Shown here: piece by piece, positions 23,946-37,758 of the stretch
Layout of the letters: each line of letters starts with the position of its first letter
Numbering within the stretch: the first letter of the stretch is position 1
Assembly (NCBI RefSeq): GCF_905220415.1
Contig: NC_059543.1
Coordinates: 6,944,001 to 7,008,000, forward strand
Reading direction: 5' to 3'
DNA from: Colias croceus
Lineage: Eukaryota; Arthropoda; Insecta; Lepidoptera; Pieridae
Length of the DNA stretch: 64,000 nucleotides
Translations under genes and position numbers: made by a program
Notes under the pieces: generated by a model
The model's input: only the letters and a program-made list of their open reading frames with translations
What the model was told of the DNA's origin: nothing
Databases searched by the model: none

Positions 23946-26900
23946 TAAAATGTTTTAGGTATTTTTTTTTTCGATAATTCTAGTTATTCTCAATCAGCGG
24001 TTTACATCATAATATAATAAAAACATAAACAATTATGATAAGCTTTCATTACTCATGCAATATTTACGACGGCACGTCTGAGACAACTCGCTGTTTACTA
24101 TTTGGCTCAGAATTGGAGGATATGGTTGAAACCACGCCAAATGCACATTTTGCAAAACGATGTAATAATAACCCAGACAGACGATATATTATACTCGCGC
24201 ATAAATTTACTCCACCTGTAGCTATGTCTTCTTGCCATTCACATAACAAAAATAATGACAACTTCTAAGCAATACATTATTTTTTTTTGTCTAGAAACTT
24301 GTGTAATTTAATTTCGTTCAATTGTTATTAAAACAAACGATGAAACTGAAATAGATTCATTCATCATCATTGATCAAACACGAATTGAATCATAAATTAT
24401 TAATTTTATTGTGTAATAATATTATCATCGTTATATCAAAAGGTATAACTGCAATGACGTCAGTAGAGTCTACGGAGAAATGGGCCCCATTTTCATATTG
24501 AGCTCACGTCAAAATGAAAATGGAACAGCAAACAAACTGCCAATTCATTTTAACGAATTTAAACTTTATTCTACTGTTCCACAAAAAATAATCTACTGAA
24601 TACATGTCCTTGCAAATGATATCTTGATAGACGTTTGTAATCGTGAAAAGTCAGGTTTATTTTAATGTTATCGGTATCGAAATTGGTTTGCAAATGTAAA
24701 AGGAATAGTATATAGGTCAAATTATTTGTTACAGGGTTATTATGGAAGGTAACTGAATACGACACACGCGTTCTAATTTTTTGTTCTCAGAACATGAAGA
24801 TTATATTTTTAATTCGTATTTTTAAGTCGTCGCTGGCGATCTTTGTGTGTGGTCGGAAACATATAGTGCAATATCTGTCAAATTATTGCGAAGACGAGCC
24901 AATATTTCGATTATTTTTCTGGAACATTCATTAAACGTCATACAAGATTTCAGTAGGTTAAGTGAATTTCGATGAATTTTAACTTCGAAGCGAAAATATG
25001 TTTTAATATCATGAATTATTTACCTATGCTTTAGCGAATCATCAAAATAACCTAAAATCAATTGCATAAGCATATTAAATTAACAAGTCAATTAATAAAA
25101 ATAAAAATTTGTTTAATATCTATCTAAAAGCACTACTACCAATGTAGGTATATACTAGAAAATACTTATCATACGTACATTATTAACGAACAAGTTTATA
25201 AATAATTTTATCACATTTATTTTTGTTCACGGTTACCAATTGTTGCTATAGCTACACGCTTTAAATTCTCGAGTTTTATTAATTAATCTCGCTTGAGAAT
25301 GTTGGTTTGGTTAGTTTATTATCTGTGGTTTAGTTATATAAATAGTAAATAGGTATTTGCCATTTATCTCTTTGACCGAGAATATTATTCAATACTTCTT
25401 ACTATTATGATTGAGGTTAAGTAAGTTTGTACCTTTTTTGTTTTGTAGTAACAATATTAATAACTCAATCATTGATATTAAAAGATATTATAATTTAGAA
25501 GTAAATGCGAATAGATACGCCAAATTACTTCTTTAGTTTGCAGTTATTTCTCGTAAGGTGAACCAATATTCAAAAAAGCGTATGAAAACATTAGATCACG
25601 AATATCTGGCTATTAAGTAACATTTGTAGACAGTAATGGATGTACATTGTACATTATCTTTGATAAAGTAGTGATATGGAGCCAGGTAATACATAATAGT
25701 CTTTTTAGCCTTGTGACTGTGTAAAAGCCAATTTAAAAGCTCTTCGCGGAGTATTTACCGGTACTTTCCCTTTTCCTAAACATATTTTCGATTTTCCTTG
25801 TAAAGTAAGTTTTTCCGCTTAATTATGCCATAGCAAAAGAAATTATAACCTAATTTGTCACTTGTAGGGTGGGAAATGAGTTTCCTCTTGAGTTTTTAAA
25901 ACATGGAAAAAATTATACATAATATGTGCAATACATAATTATCAAAACATTCAATCGACTTAAATTATTAAAGTAGTTGTATGTATTATAAAATATTTTT
26001 GTAAATAATTATCAGCAGAATTTAAAAATATAATCATTATAATTCCATCGGTTAATCTATTCCATCTAGTATATTTTTAATGCACATAATTTGCAGATAC
26101 ATAATAATAAAACAGTAATGTTTTTATAGTAAATTACAAGAATCATAAAATATTAGACAATTATTGTGATTGTAAAAAAGATTGCAATAAATGCACTAAG
26201 GCCATTGTATAATAGAATATTGTAGAATTAAATGTATAATAAATGTTCTACTCCGTTTCTTGTTTACGGAAGCTTGAGAACACTATCAATTACTATAAAG
26301 ATTTTACAGTTAAGATCTTCCACCAACCAACAAATATCTACATACAATCTATGCATTTAATTTCATAATAGGTGAATATACATATTATATATTTCAAGTA
26401 CAGTAAATATATATGTATTCAAAATTAGATATTGGCAACGTTTCTGATTAGATCTAGAATAATCGATCATCAGGTTGTAATTTATTTTTAGATTACGGAA
26501 ACGAATTCATTCGTTTTACAATTTATTTTTATTTCACTGGCTATTTCCAATTTGGTATGGTGTTTAAAATAACGTGTTTTATCGTCAATTATAACCGAAT
26601 TGTATGTGAAGATATGTATTTCAGACTGTTGACATATTTACCAAAACGTCTTCAAGCACCAGGAAGACGTTGCTTCCTGATACGTAAATATAATAAAATT
26701 AATATTCCGAAACGAATATTTTTATACGAAGTAATCTTGACCTAATCAAAAAGCGCACACTTTAGCATTTAGATATTTACTAGAACTACTAAACATTCAT
26801 ATCGTTAAAAAAATAAATTTAATGAGACTAATGATATTTACGTTCTGCTGATGAAGTAGTCAGATTCACTAAAGACAGTGCCAATCCGATGTCAAAACAC

Positions 26901-29900
26901 GACAGTATTAAAATTTTTAAACGTCACCTTCCTATCATCCATAATTTCTGCTATATTTTTTTTTTTAATATTCAGTTTATGGATTGGTGCAATAAAATAG
27001 TTCACGTTCTGAAATACATAAACCCACAAAATAGTCCCTTTTCGGCACATCCGCAATAAGAAGTAAAATTAAGGTATGTACCCACAATCTCATGTATTCC
27101 ATTTCATAACGAATAAGTGATGTACATATTTTATAAGCTCTTCAGACTGCACGTCTGCTTCGATTATTTACTTTACGTTTTTACGACCAACTTATACTGA
27201 TTTATTCATATTTACATTGATATGATTAATAGATGTAGTACATTAAACTTCATCATTCACTTGATCGCTGCTATTTTTACCTCTGATGGGTTTTCAATCA
27301 ATTTATATTCATATAAGTAATATGTACCAGTATACGATACATGTGTACCAATAATCTATCGATCAAATTTTTTGTAATCAATTGATATGCGATTATTCTT
27401 AATGTCCTTCCCAAATTGATAGGATCTAGCCTATTTAATTCATTCGAATTCGACTAGATGTTGATAATGGATAAAAAAATTCCACTTTTAAAACAAGAAG
27501 AGGTTAGTAAATTTGCAAAAAAAAATCCGCAAATCTTCCAGCCAAATGTTGTACTGCCGATCGTTAATCGTTAATAGCTTCATGGTGCTATTAAGCTCTA
27601 ATAGCAGTTTTGAAATATTTTTTTCCTGTTTGCTAGCTTGTGTGTTCGTATGTTTCGTCCTCCGGGTTCGTTGACTTGAAATTAAAACGGTCCTCTGGTT
27701 AAATCTGTCGTTGTGTGTGACGCAGTTGGATCGCGCGTCTCGGCCATGTCTAAATTCACATTACGTAGAATATTTATTTTATTGATCAAAGCTTTTGTAT
27801 CTTACTCACTTTGAAGTTTCCTTTCGATTTGTTCAGACTTTTTATTAGCTATAATTCATTTTAATTGCAATGACCTTCATCATTTTGTGTATCTTTTGCT
27901 ATTTTTATGTCTGGCTTAGACAGTTTAGTTTATATTTAGTCACCTTGTTAGTCACATGTACCTACATAATTATCTGCTATATTGTGGCTGTCTAATTTTC
28001 ACAATTCTGATGTCAGTTTCGGAGCGCTAAATATTTTGCCAAATTACTGCACTTTACAGTGAAACATTTCAACATTTGGCGCCGGCTTTGTGTTATTTCT
28101 AAAGCACTTTAAAATCAATAGTCATAAATATCTGAAGTGTGGATAATGTGATATAATAATTAGTTATAACTCGTGGCGTCCATTAGATGCGGTTACCACA
28201 CCGAGACCCAAATGTCAGGTTTGACGTCATAGAAACCGTAACGTTCATCTAAATATATTTTGTAACACGAGGGCTAACTACGCTACGTAAAGGGTGACCT
28301 TTCATATCTTTTATAACCTCGCTACTGTAATAGAACATTAATTAAGCTGTAAATAAAAATAATTACAGGGGCTGTGGCCAGCACTTGCGTTTATTATGAA
28401 GTTCAGTAAGGAGGAGTATGTATAATGGTTCATGCAAAACCAGAACGTTTGGACTCAAACTCCCACATTTATTATTCAATTAGACTTCTTCTAGAAACAC
28501 TTTTGAATCGTCATCACACCGTTTTACTATTTACGACGCACCGGTTCGGAAATCAGAAACTACGGAGAAGAGCCAACAAGAAACTTATCGACATCGATTA
28601 TACTAAACCCAGATTGAAGAAAAGCAAATAAAAAATGAAAAATGATATTCGAAATTAAACACTAAAATCAACGAAATAGGATGCATTTACAAATGCAAAC
28701 AATGGATTTAACATTGGCAAGTCTGTTGTAAGTGTCTATTGACGTCACTATATAACTGGGGCGGGCCCTTACGCACGTGTGACCTATTAAACTTTATATT
28801 CAAATTTCACCGCAGACAGATTGATGCCTCATGCTGGAACCTGGTAGAAATTATCTTCACTGCCACTTCTGAAATGAGTCTCGATCATTCGTAGACGAAT
28901 ATTGAGGTAAAGTATGTTTTGCTGGACACACGTGTGCGCTATCTGTCTGTTTGTTTGAGTTTATTTCGATAGTGAAATTAATTATACGAGCATCCGCAAT
29001 TGGGGTCTATATAAACTAGAGTTTGTTATTGTTTGAATATCTCTTTGACATTATATTAGGAGTTGAGAATTTTTTAGGATTGCAAAGGAAGAATGGTTCC
29101 TAAAACAGCTCTCAGTTGAGTAGGTTAAAAGAATATTGCGTGCAAGTGGGATAAATTTCTTAGAAAAGTTTGTGTATACATCTTGTGACCAGATATTTTA
29201 CGAACAATGTACAACATTATGCAACACATCCTTTGTGTAATAAACGTGATATATCTAGAGTGACGCAAAAGCTGACGTAAATTTCAGAATAACAGAACAT
29301 TGATGAAGTCTTTTTCTGAACTTCTATTCATATGTTCAAAATTAACATTATACTAAAACAAAAAGACCAAGAAAAATAAAGCAGGAAGACATTTTTCTTA
29401 AAATGAAGATATATTTCTATAAATAATGAAACTCATTGACTTTTTTCACGAGAATTTATTTCGATTGTAATTTAAAAATGTGCATTTTTGTATGAGGCGT
29501 CAAGGTATCCGGAGACTTGGGTTTTTAATTCTCTTGTTTGATCTTAGGAGATTACTCCAGAAACTAGCAAAGATACATTTTCGTTACATCGTAGTTAATC
29601 TGCTGCAAAACAATAACAAAATTGAGGAAAGGTTTAGAACCGAGAAATCCATGTTGTTACTGTTTCATGTCTATTGTGTAAACACCAAACTGCGGACAGA
29701 CGATAGAAGGTATCTTCAAAAACTACCGTTTGCGTATATTGGACGTATGCCACGGCTACGATTGATAGCTTCAACACAGAATAACTGTTTTGTTAATTGA
29801 ATTCAGCACCTCCGCAAATTTATAAAGAGTTTAATTTTCATTGCATTTAGCTTTTGTGTAGCAGTTCATAGGAATTGAAACATTTATGAGCACCAGAAAC

Positions 29901-32211
29901 AAATACGATTCCTAGAAGTTGTTAACTTTATCTAAAATCTAATAAATTTAGTTCGATATTAAGAAATGAAATATTAAAAAGATAGGATCCAAATTGATGT
30001 ACATTTATTTTAATAGAATTACGCACAAATTTCACAATCTGTAATTTTATAACTAAGGACAGACAGAAAGGTCGGCTTAGAGAAATATTAACTCTATACA
30101 GACTATTATCAGTACATTTCTTCATCAGTCAATCAAACTCCAAGGTTCGGACAACCCTGGCGTTTATACTTTTAAAATAAATGATAAATATCAGTAAAAG
30201 AAGATTGCCACTTTTAAAGATAACCTTCAGAATAAAGGTTATGGTCAATAATGTCCTTCTATAAAAGTATCCCAAATTGTAAAATAATTTTTATATAAAC
30301 CAATGTGAATTATAAGAAATTTTTGAAGTAACAATTCAAAATCCGGATGTTCATAATTTTTTTTTCTATTCTTTAAAAATTCTTCATTTTTAAGGCATTA
30401 ATAATTGTTGCCATAAAAATAAATATGTACTTAATTCAATGTGTATTATTTCCGTCTTCCTTTAGGTCACGGTCAAACATTTATAGATACCATTTCGTTC
30501 TCATGGATAGGTATTTTATTGATGAAATAGTACGGCCTATGTTGTATTTACACGGATCGATTCACATGAGTAATCTAGGCCAGTAGTTTAGTTACAGTAT
30601 TAAATAGAAATGTAGTACAAGTGAACACAATCAGGAAAATTTGACATTATTTTGCCTTTTTATTTATTATAAAACATTTTCTAAAGGACCGCTATTACTT
30701 TATGAAAGGAACAATTAAATATTAATATTATAATTAAAGCAATAATCTATATTATTGAAATTGTTCCTTATGTTTTTCAAATGCCTATATGTAGAATGAA
30801 AAGGCACATCCTATAAATTGTGGATGATATAATCACATATTGAAGTGATAAAATAAGAAATGAAATAAAAATTAAATTATTGATTTGTCAGCAGCTGCTG
30901 AATCGCATCAAAGTTCTCACACCTGAAGAAATAAAGATTTTGCGTTTAAAGTACGGAAAATATAAAAATATTTTCTCTTCGCTGTTATTTCACCAATATA
31001 ATATAATAATCTACTGAAAATAAAAAAATTAAAGTAACTGGATACCTATGAAAATCGAAATAAACCTTATTTTATGACGTATTATAGGATAGTATTATTA
31101 TTTAATATATTCTGATAGGCGATAATAAAGTAAACTAGTTCTAGGAACTACTTCAGTGATACTAAACAACGTAAGGAATAATACTTATAAGGACTTGTCA
31201 TTCTGTTGCGTTATCTTTTTGTTCCTATTTTTAGTTAGAGGCTATTAAGATATCTATATTTAGTTATTAATCACTTCTTCTTTATTTAGACTATACTAAC
31301 AAAATGTTTGTTTCCTTATATTACTGTCAATGTAATGAAAATATAGGTAACTTAAATAACTACATTGTAGCTTTGTTTTTATCACAAAATAAGCATTTGC
31401 TTATAAAAATATATTGTTAGACTTATCGTTGAGGTAAGGCTCATAATAGATCGATGGGCCACAATACTAAATTATTTAAGTTACATGCAAAGAAAATATC
31501 GATTAGGCTGTTAATAACTGACGGAAAATCAATATAGAACTACCCATATAGTATACTACTCATTTTACAGGCATTTTCTCATCCTGGTTCCATTCCTCAT
31601 TCATTTTGGGTGTTGGTAAGATGGACGTCAAACTGTTATTTCTGTCTTTCACGCGAAAACAAAATATAAAAGATAGAATAAACAGCTGGTTTGGGATATA
31701 ATGATGTTTGGTTTTGTATGAAGATACTATCTATTAGTTAAGTGGAAAATTTCAGGTAAAGCTGCACCTAGTTTATTTATTTTCACCACAGTACAACGAT
31801 CCAGAAATCTATACTTTAATGACGAGTACAACTCGGTTCATTGCTTTTACGATGACCTTGTTAAAAGGTTGCCAAACTCTTAAATATAAACAATTGAAAT
31901 AATTCTTTTATTTGTAAGGAATAACAAAATATAAGACAAAGTGAAGACAAAAGATATCTTTCGTGGATCAACGTATGCTTATCCGGATGGAGCGGAGGCA
32001 CGTGCTGTCTTTCTTATAAATTTATTACGTATTTACGTCTTTTGAGGGTTAATTTATTTTGCATTTGAAGAAAAACTATACATCTGCACTAGCGATTTGA
32101 AATCTTTTAATTCTTATAATATAAAAAATATATAGGTAGTATTGACTAATCTTATCGCTATTAATAGGTTATGTCGAGAAAAGTGAGGTATATTCCCTGT
32201 ATGCACAATCT
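23946..32211. other. AT-rich intronic DNA
   Basis: This is a long stretch without a supported gene. Points of note: a frame at 24035-24268 (plus) with balanced residues; three perfect TGACGTCA sites (24455, 28222, 28740); G+C-richer patches at 27650-27750 and 28740-28850. The 106-codon frame at 29480-29800 has ordinary composition and is probably chance. Confidence 0.55.
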
Positions 32212-32381
32212 TCTAATATATAAAAATCAATGCCACTTTTCGTTGTAATTCCATAACTCGAGAACGGCTGAACCGATTTCGATAATTCTTTTTTTATTAT
32301 ATTCCTTGAAGTACGAGGATGGTTCTTATGTAGAGAAAACGTTAATATGTACCACGGGCGAAGCCGGGGCGGACCGCTAGT
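32212..32381 (-). repeat. Interspersed element (CTAGCGGTCCGCCCCGG family), reverse
   Basis: This 170-bp copy ends in CGGGGCGGACCGCTAGT. By eye it is identical to the copy at 36101-36270, in the same orientation 3.9 kb away. It has a central region (ATGCCACTTTTCGTTGTAAT, GAGAACGGCTGAACCGATTT) different from the 8.2-kb copy and is probably a sub-family. Confidence 0.8.
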
Positions 32382-32448
32382 ATAAACTATAAATGATAAA
32401 ACTTGAAACAATTTGTTTCCATTACATAATGCATTACATTCCATTACA

Positions 32449-32670
32449 TTTGACCGCCTCCTTGGTACAGTGGTTGACGCGTGAACCGAGGGGTCCTGGG
32501 TTCGATTCCCGGTGGAGACGAAGAAAAAAAAAATGTCTCGGTCTGGTAGGACACAGAAGGCTGATCACCTACTTGTCCCTAAAGAAAATCGATCAGTGAA
32601 ACAGATGTATGCATAATGCATCTGCCCCTTACCCCACTACGGGGACACGGGAATTCACACTCACATAATG
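32449..32670 (+). repeat. tRNA-derived SINE
   Basis: The head resembles a tRNA gene with internal promoter boxes: A box TGGTACAGTGG (32463-32473) and B box GGTTCGATTCC (32499-32509). A non-tRNA body follows with GATCAGTGAAACAGATG, TGCATCTGCCCC and ACTACGGGGACACGGG. It does not fold into a complete tRNA and carries a poly-A run just after the head. The body motif is familiar from noctuid moths. Such elements are transcribed by RNA polymerase III and copied by LINE enzymes. Confidence 0.8.
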
Positions 32671-35402
32671 CATATTTTTTATCATATTACATACATTGTT
32701 TTAGTGCCAAAGACTCTTACTACTTATATAGGTAAATAAAACACAAGGGTCACACACATTATCTGGTTAAGAAATAGATGGCCGTGTCACTGATTTGGCT
32801 GAATAAAATTGTATGCCTGTAATTATTCTTATATTTCCGTCCCTGACCGACTGACAGAACAATAAAAATGGACGTTTCAGTTTGGAGTTTTGTATTGAAG
32901 TGTACCGTTTTATAGACTGTGTTTATTTACTATACACAGTTGGTATAAAATTTATCCGCAAAAAGATGTGCTCCAGTCCAGCAGACTCGGGCTTCTATTT
33001 TAATTTTAAAAGTTAATTTTGAAATTAGTTTTCGTCTAATTTGGCATATTAGGTCTTCCCGTATTGCGCTATCAAACAGTGCTATCATACAGACTACAAT
33101 GTCGGTCATACAGTGCTATACAGACTGATGATATTTCTGTTAATAATTACGTAACACAGACTTCTGGGTACAGTAATTCCTGCTACGTAGTGTACATACT
33201 TCAAAGATAAATTAATAGTATTGTGTACCTAACGATGATGACTCATAGAAACTGACTGGGTTACCGGTGCTGGTTGCAACCTTGTTCGTCTTTCGCTCCT
33301 GCATCAAAATCGTGATAGTTTTATGTTTATAACGATTTAAAGCGTTTCTTTTGTTATAAATAATGATAAAAATAACAGCGTTGTAAGGATAATATGTTAT
33401 AGAATAGTCAATGAATAGTTTGTTTTATTATAGTTTGTTTACGGTAATGCGTTTTACATCACAACTCACACGACTAGTAATGTGACGTCACCGTTAGTTT
33501 TTCATTGCGCCATTAGTATCTGCGCAAAACGCGATTTATATTTGTAATGCTATATGATTACCGCTCGTCTTCTTCCCGGTTGGAATGGGTGATTAGCCTT
33601 GGTACGCAGCTACGTAATATCTTATGTCAAGGTTTAATTAATAGCTAAATTGAAATGCTTATTAACCGACAGCTGTTGCCTGATGCATTTTAATCTTTAA
33701 AATTCCTTTGTAATTTATCATTCAATACGTATAGCGTACATTATGTAATATGAGAATCAGACTACTTAAGCGCTAAGATTACCTTCAATTTATAATTTAT
33801 ATGGAATGAGTAATCTTCGCCAAAGGCTATGAATCACCAATGAAGAAAAAGTAAAATGAAAAAATAGATGTTATCGGAGAAGGTTGGTTTTGCTTGGACT
33901 TTTACAATTACACATAATGACTTCCCCAAAAAGAATGGAAATACACAGAACAAATTGGTGTTTGTGTAAGGTCTAAGATTGATTAAGGTTACTGGGTTAA
34001 AATTATATAACCGACTTGTTAATTATACCTTGCACGCTATTTATAATTCAATAAAACAGTTTATGCAGTGTATTTAACTAGAAATATAATAAGAATGTTC
34101 TTGGTAGGTTAATCTGTTTTGTTGATGGATATTTTTAAGCAGTGGATTTGCATTTTGCAGTTTTGTTTTTCACTCATTTCATCAGAAACTTTTACTACGG
34201 GGAATCCATTACAATTGCTATAAATTTTGCGTTAACTACTACAAACATTTTCAATCGTAATTTAAGCTGAAAGTGCGCACGGCCTGATTTCCTATATATA
34301 GGTATATTTGAACTTGCATGAATAATCTGTAACATTGCATTGTTTTTTTAAATAATTTAATAAAATTTACATAATTTTATGGAAGTCAAATTTATGTACA
34401 AAACTGCCAATTGATATGCTTCATTAAAAATAAAGAAAAGAGTCGTTTTAGGAGTCGTTCATTAGAAATTTGTTCGTTTATCAAATATAAAATGAATGCT
34501 TATATGCAACATTAGAATCAATCCAATTGTTTTTAACCGCACAGAGTCGTAAATAATCTAATTAAAATACACTGTTTTTCCTACTTGTCTGGATTCTGGA
34601 TAACGTCAAAACAAACTGCGTCGTTGTAAAAATAAAAATAGCGGCTGAAAACAAAACAATTTGCTCTTTCCAGGAATTAATTACAAGCAATTGGTGCAAA
34701 CTTTATAAGTGTTAATTGCGCATTAACAATATACGCTGGGACGATTAGTTTTTTAACAGTGGTCAACACTCAACATGGACCATTTAATTAAGTGACTAAT
34801 TAATGGTTTTAACCATGTTAGGAAAATGAGTCGATAACATTCTCATTTAAACTAAAACTACTTGTGTATGTATATAATATGTGTCTTAATGCCTAATCAA
34901 TATCAATAAATAAATAAGGTACCCTTACCAATACGCCTACCCTTACCAATTATTTTATTGAATAAATCAGTAGTAATGATGAAATGTGCTACAATGATCA
35001 CATTTAACATAACATCAGTGAAATTTAAATTATATTTAAAATTTTACTAGACAAAAAGTATGTCACTTTTCTTTAATATAATTATATAATGGTTACACCG
35101 TCACATGATAACATAACACCTTTAGGAGATCCGATACGCGCTTTCTTGTTAGTTGTTACTTGTTACCTATATTAGATAACCTTTATTGCATTAAAACCAT
35201 ATAACAGCAGCCCTTAATGTATATTTAAATAGAGCAAAAATAAGTATGAAGCTATTTTTATGTACACGCAAATTGTAATTATTTAGATAGGTACTAACTA
35301 CTACCTACCTAAGTAGGTTAGTACCTTATTAGTTTAACAGGGTCTAAATAGTATTTTTGTATGATACCAGTTTGTAATGTATTTTAAACATTTATATCAA
35401 AA
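32671..35402. other. AT-rich intronic DNA
   Basis: No gene supported. A G+C-richer patch at about 33465-33620 contains the CRE-like palindrome TGACGTCA (33483-33490), which could be regulatory. Confidence 0.55.
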
Positions 35403-35648
35403 CTAGCTTTCCACCCGCAGCTTCGCCCGCGCAGTCAAAGAAAAACCCGCATAGTTCCAGTTCCCGTGGGATTTCCGGGATAAAACTTATCCTATTTCCC
35501 GGGGTAAAAAGTAGCCTATGTCCTTTCTCGGGTATTAAAATATATCCATACCAAATTTCATGAAAATTGGTTCAGTAGTTTTGGCGTGATTGAGTAACAG
35601 ACAGACAGACAGACAGAGTTACTTTCGCATTTATAATATAAGTATGGA
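35403..35648 (+). repeat. Interspersed element (CTAGCTTTCCACCCGC family)
   Basis: Begins CTAGCTTTCCACCCGCAGCT and ends in an ACAG tandem (about 35590-35612), GAGTTACTTTCGCATTTATA and AGTATGGAT. It shares the 3' half with the 56.9-kb copy. It is a non-autonomous retroelement-type repeat lying about 300 bases from the 30-nt exon. Confidence 0.8.
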
Positions 35649-35944
35649 TGTTTGCCCCTATTTGTAATTTCAATGTCTATCTTACGCGTCAATGTACAAA
35701 ATAATAATAATACGATATACCCCGCCTACGTGAAAAATAAATATTACTTATATGTATAGTTACTAATTACTATCAGACACTTGTACAAGTAACTCGACCA
35801 CAATAACCTTTCTCTGAATGAGATGATGAATAAAATAATTTATTAAATACATTGATGAAAATGAAAAGATGCTTTGTTAACGTTATTTTTTTATTATATT
35901 AAATATGACATTGCTTATAGATGTTTAATGATATTTTGACTTAC

Positions 35945-35974
35945 CAACGTGTGAAAGGCCGGTGAGATCTGATT
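35945..35974 (-). CDS. Coding microexon, 30 nt, juxtamembrane stalk
   Basis: This 30-nt exon lies between a poly-T tract with CAG acceptor (35975-35977) and a GTAAGT donor (35939-35944). It is phase 1 at both ends, so it adds ten codons without changing the frame. Joined to the G of the preceding exon it reads ESDLTGLSHV and continues directly into the acidic start of the membrane-helix exon. The residues are polar with Ser and Thr, typical of an extracellular stalk. Its length, a multiple of three, and its symmetric phase make it a good candidate cassette exon. Both splice sites are strong, and the frame match with the flanking exons is the main argument that it is real. Confidence 0.75.
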
Positions 35975-36100
35975 CTGAAAAAAAAATAAAAATTTCATGA
36001 ATAAAAATGTATATGATATAGCGTGCCCAAAATTAAAATAGCGTTATAAATGAGATATGGATATGTATTGTATTTTTTAACAAAAAAAAACATGCACACA

Positions 36101-36270
36101 TCTAATATATAAAAATCAATGCCACTTTTCGTTGTAATTCCATAACTCGAGAACGGCTGAACCGATTTCGATAATTCTTTTTTTATTATATTCCTTGAAG
36201 TACGAGGATGGTTCTTATGTAGAGAAAACGTTAATATGTACCACGGGCGAAGCCGGGGCGGACCGCTAGT
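36101..36270 (-). repeat. Interspersed element (CTAGCGGTCCGCCCCGG family), reverse
   Basis: Identical by eye to 32212-32381 over 170 bp, which indicates a recent insertion or local duplication. It sits 126 bases upstream (in the sense of transcription) of the 30-nt microexon. Confidence 0.8.
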
Positions 36271-36718
36271 TTAAGATAAAAAGTTTCAAAATAATAGAAT
36301 AATAGAGATTAATAATATTATTATTTATTTGCAATTATAGTTAGTGTGATTAAAAAATACCTTATAATTATTTTTTTATTCATGCTTACTTTATCTACGC
36401 TTAAAAGTTTAAAGTTGCGTTTTCACTAAAATTAGCAATACATATATATGTATATGATATTAAGTTACGATAGAAACTATAGTTTTCTAGTTGATTAATA
36501 AGAATAAAATCGTTTAATCATTTTCTCTCTCCATAAAAATTGCCATAAACCTTATGTACATTTAAAATGCCTTATTATATTATTAACGAACGGAAGTGAC
36601 GCTACGGAACCTCATTATCAGTGCGGAACTATCGGTGCAAGCTTGGTGCAAGGGAAGTAGACGTACGTGCACTTTGTTGCTGTTTTCCTTATTTGATATT
36701 GTACTTCTTATAATTGTT
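36271..36718. other. Intronic DNA with a G+C-richer patch
   Basis: At 36590-36690 the sequence is less AT-rich and is open on the plus strand for about 60 codons without an ATG. It resembles a decayed element more than an exon and is left unassigned. Confidence 0.4.
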
Positions 36719-36889
36719 ACTAGCTTTCCGCCCGCGGCTTCGCCCGCTTTGTCTAAAACTTAATAAATTATATAGGTACCTTCCTCTTGAATCACTCTAT
36801 CTATTGAAAAACCGCATCGAAATCCGTTGCGTAGTTATAAAGATTTAAGCATACATAGGGACATAAAAGCGACTTTGTTTTACTATGTA
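36719..36889 (+). repeat. Interspersed element (CTAGCTTTCCGCCCGCGG family), forward
   Basis: Runs from ACTAGCTTTCCGCCCGCGGC to about AAAGCGACTTTGTTTTACTA. The same family lies inverted at 37582-37758. Confidence 0.75.
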
Positions 36890-37581
36890 GTGGAGACGTG
36901 TCACACATTTCGTGGCAAATAAATATCTTGAAAACACTTGAAAATTAGGCATTCTTCAATAATTCACTCTTTATGGAGTATATCTATTATCGTATATGTA
37001 ATGGTTAGTAAATAATGATATATTAATAGTAGTGCAAGTCTAATTCTGAACCGTCTGTTTTTTCTCTCCTTTCAATTTTAAAGCAAGGTAGGACAATATT
37101 TTAAAAGAATAGAAATAAAAAAAATGTACATGTGTAGGTAAGTTCATTTTTTCAGCTTAGAAGCCAATTAAATTCAACACACATTTTAATTGAGGATAAA
37201 TTTTAACTTAAATTCTAGTTAATCAAATGAAAAATAAATAAACATTAAAAATGGCGGTGACGTTTAATTAGTATTCAGAAACCATACGCTTGTCATGAGT
37301 TAACTACGAACAATGGATAAATAAATAACTTAAATTAATTCCTCGTCGTCCACCTAAAAATAGATACGAAAACTAGTATTGTTTTGCAGTGACGTAAATT
37401 TTCCCGCACTATTTTTATTGAAAATATTTTATGTTTCTTAAAGGTTATGTGTGACGTATTGACTATTGAGGTATTATACTATAAAAAGACGTAGTTATGG
37501 TAAGTTACAGGGAGTTAGGAGTTAGGAGGACAATATATTGGTTGATACGTGACAGCCCAGCATTAATCACTAGGTACCTAC

Positions 37582-37758
37582 ATAATATGATACAAAGTCG
37601 CTTTCTCTGTCCCTATGTATGCTTAAATCTTTAAAACTACGCAGCTGATTTTGATGTTTTTTTTTTAAATAGATACAGTGATTCAAGAGGAAGGTTTTAG
37701 TAGATATATAATTTATTGTTTGAGACAAAGTGGGCGATGCCGCGGGCGGTTAGCTAGT
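37582..37758 (-). repeat. Interspersed element (CTAGCTTTCCGCCCGCGG family), reverse
   Basis: This inverted partner of 36719-36889 starts ATAATATGATACAAAGTCGC and ends CGCGGGCGGTTAGCTAGT. The two lie 0.7 kb apart and could pair as a loose hairpin in RNA. Confidence 0.75.

Noticed and set aside
29480..29800. 106-codon plus-strand frame
   Set aside because: No recognisable motif, background composition, and no evidence of conservation in this sequence alone.
32463..32520. Possible tRNA gene
   Set aside because: It has A and B boxes, but the stems are not those of a complete tRNA and it is joined to a SINE body.
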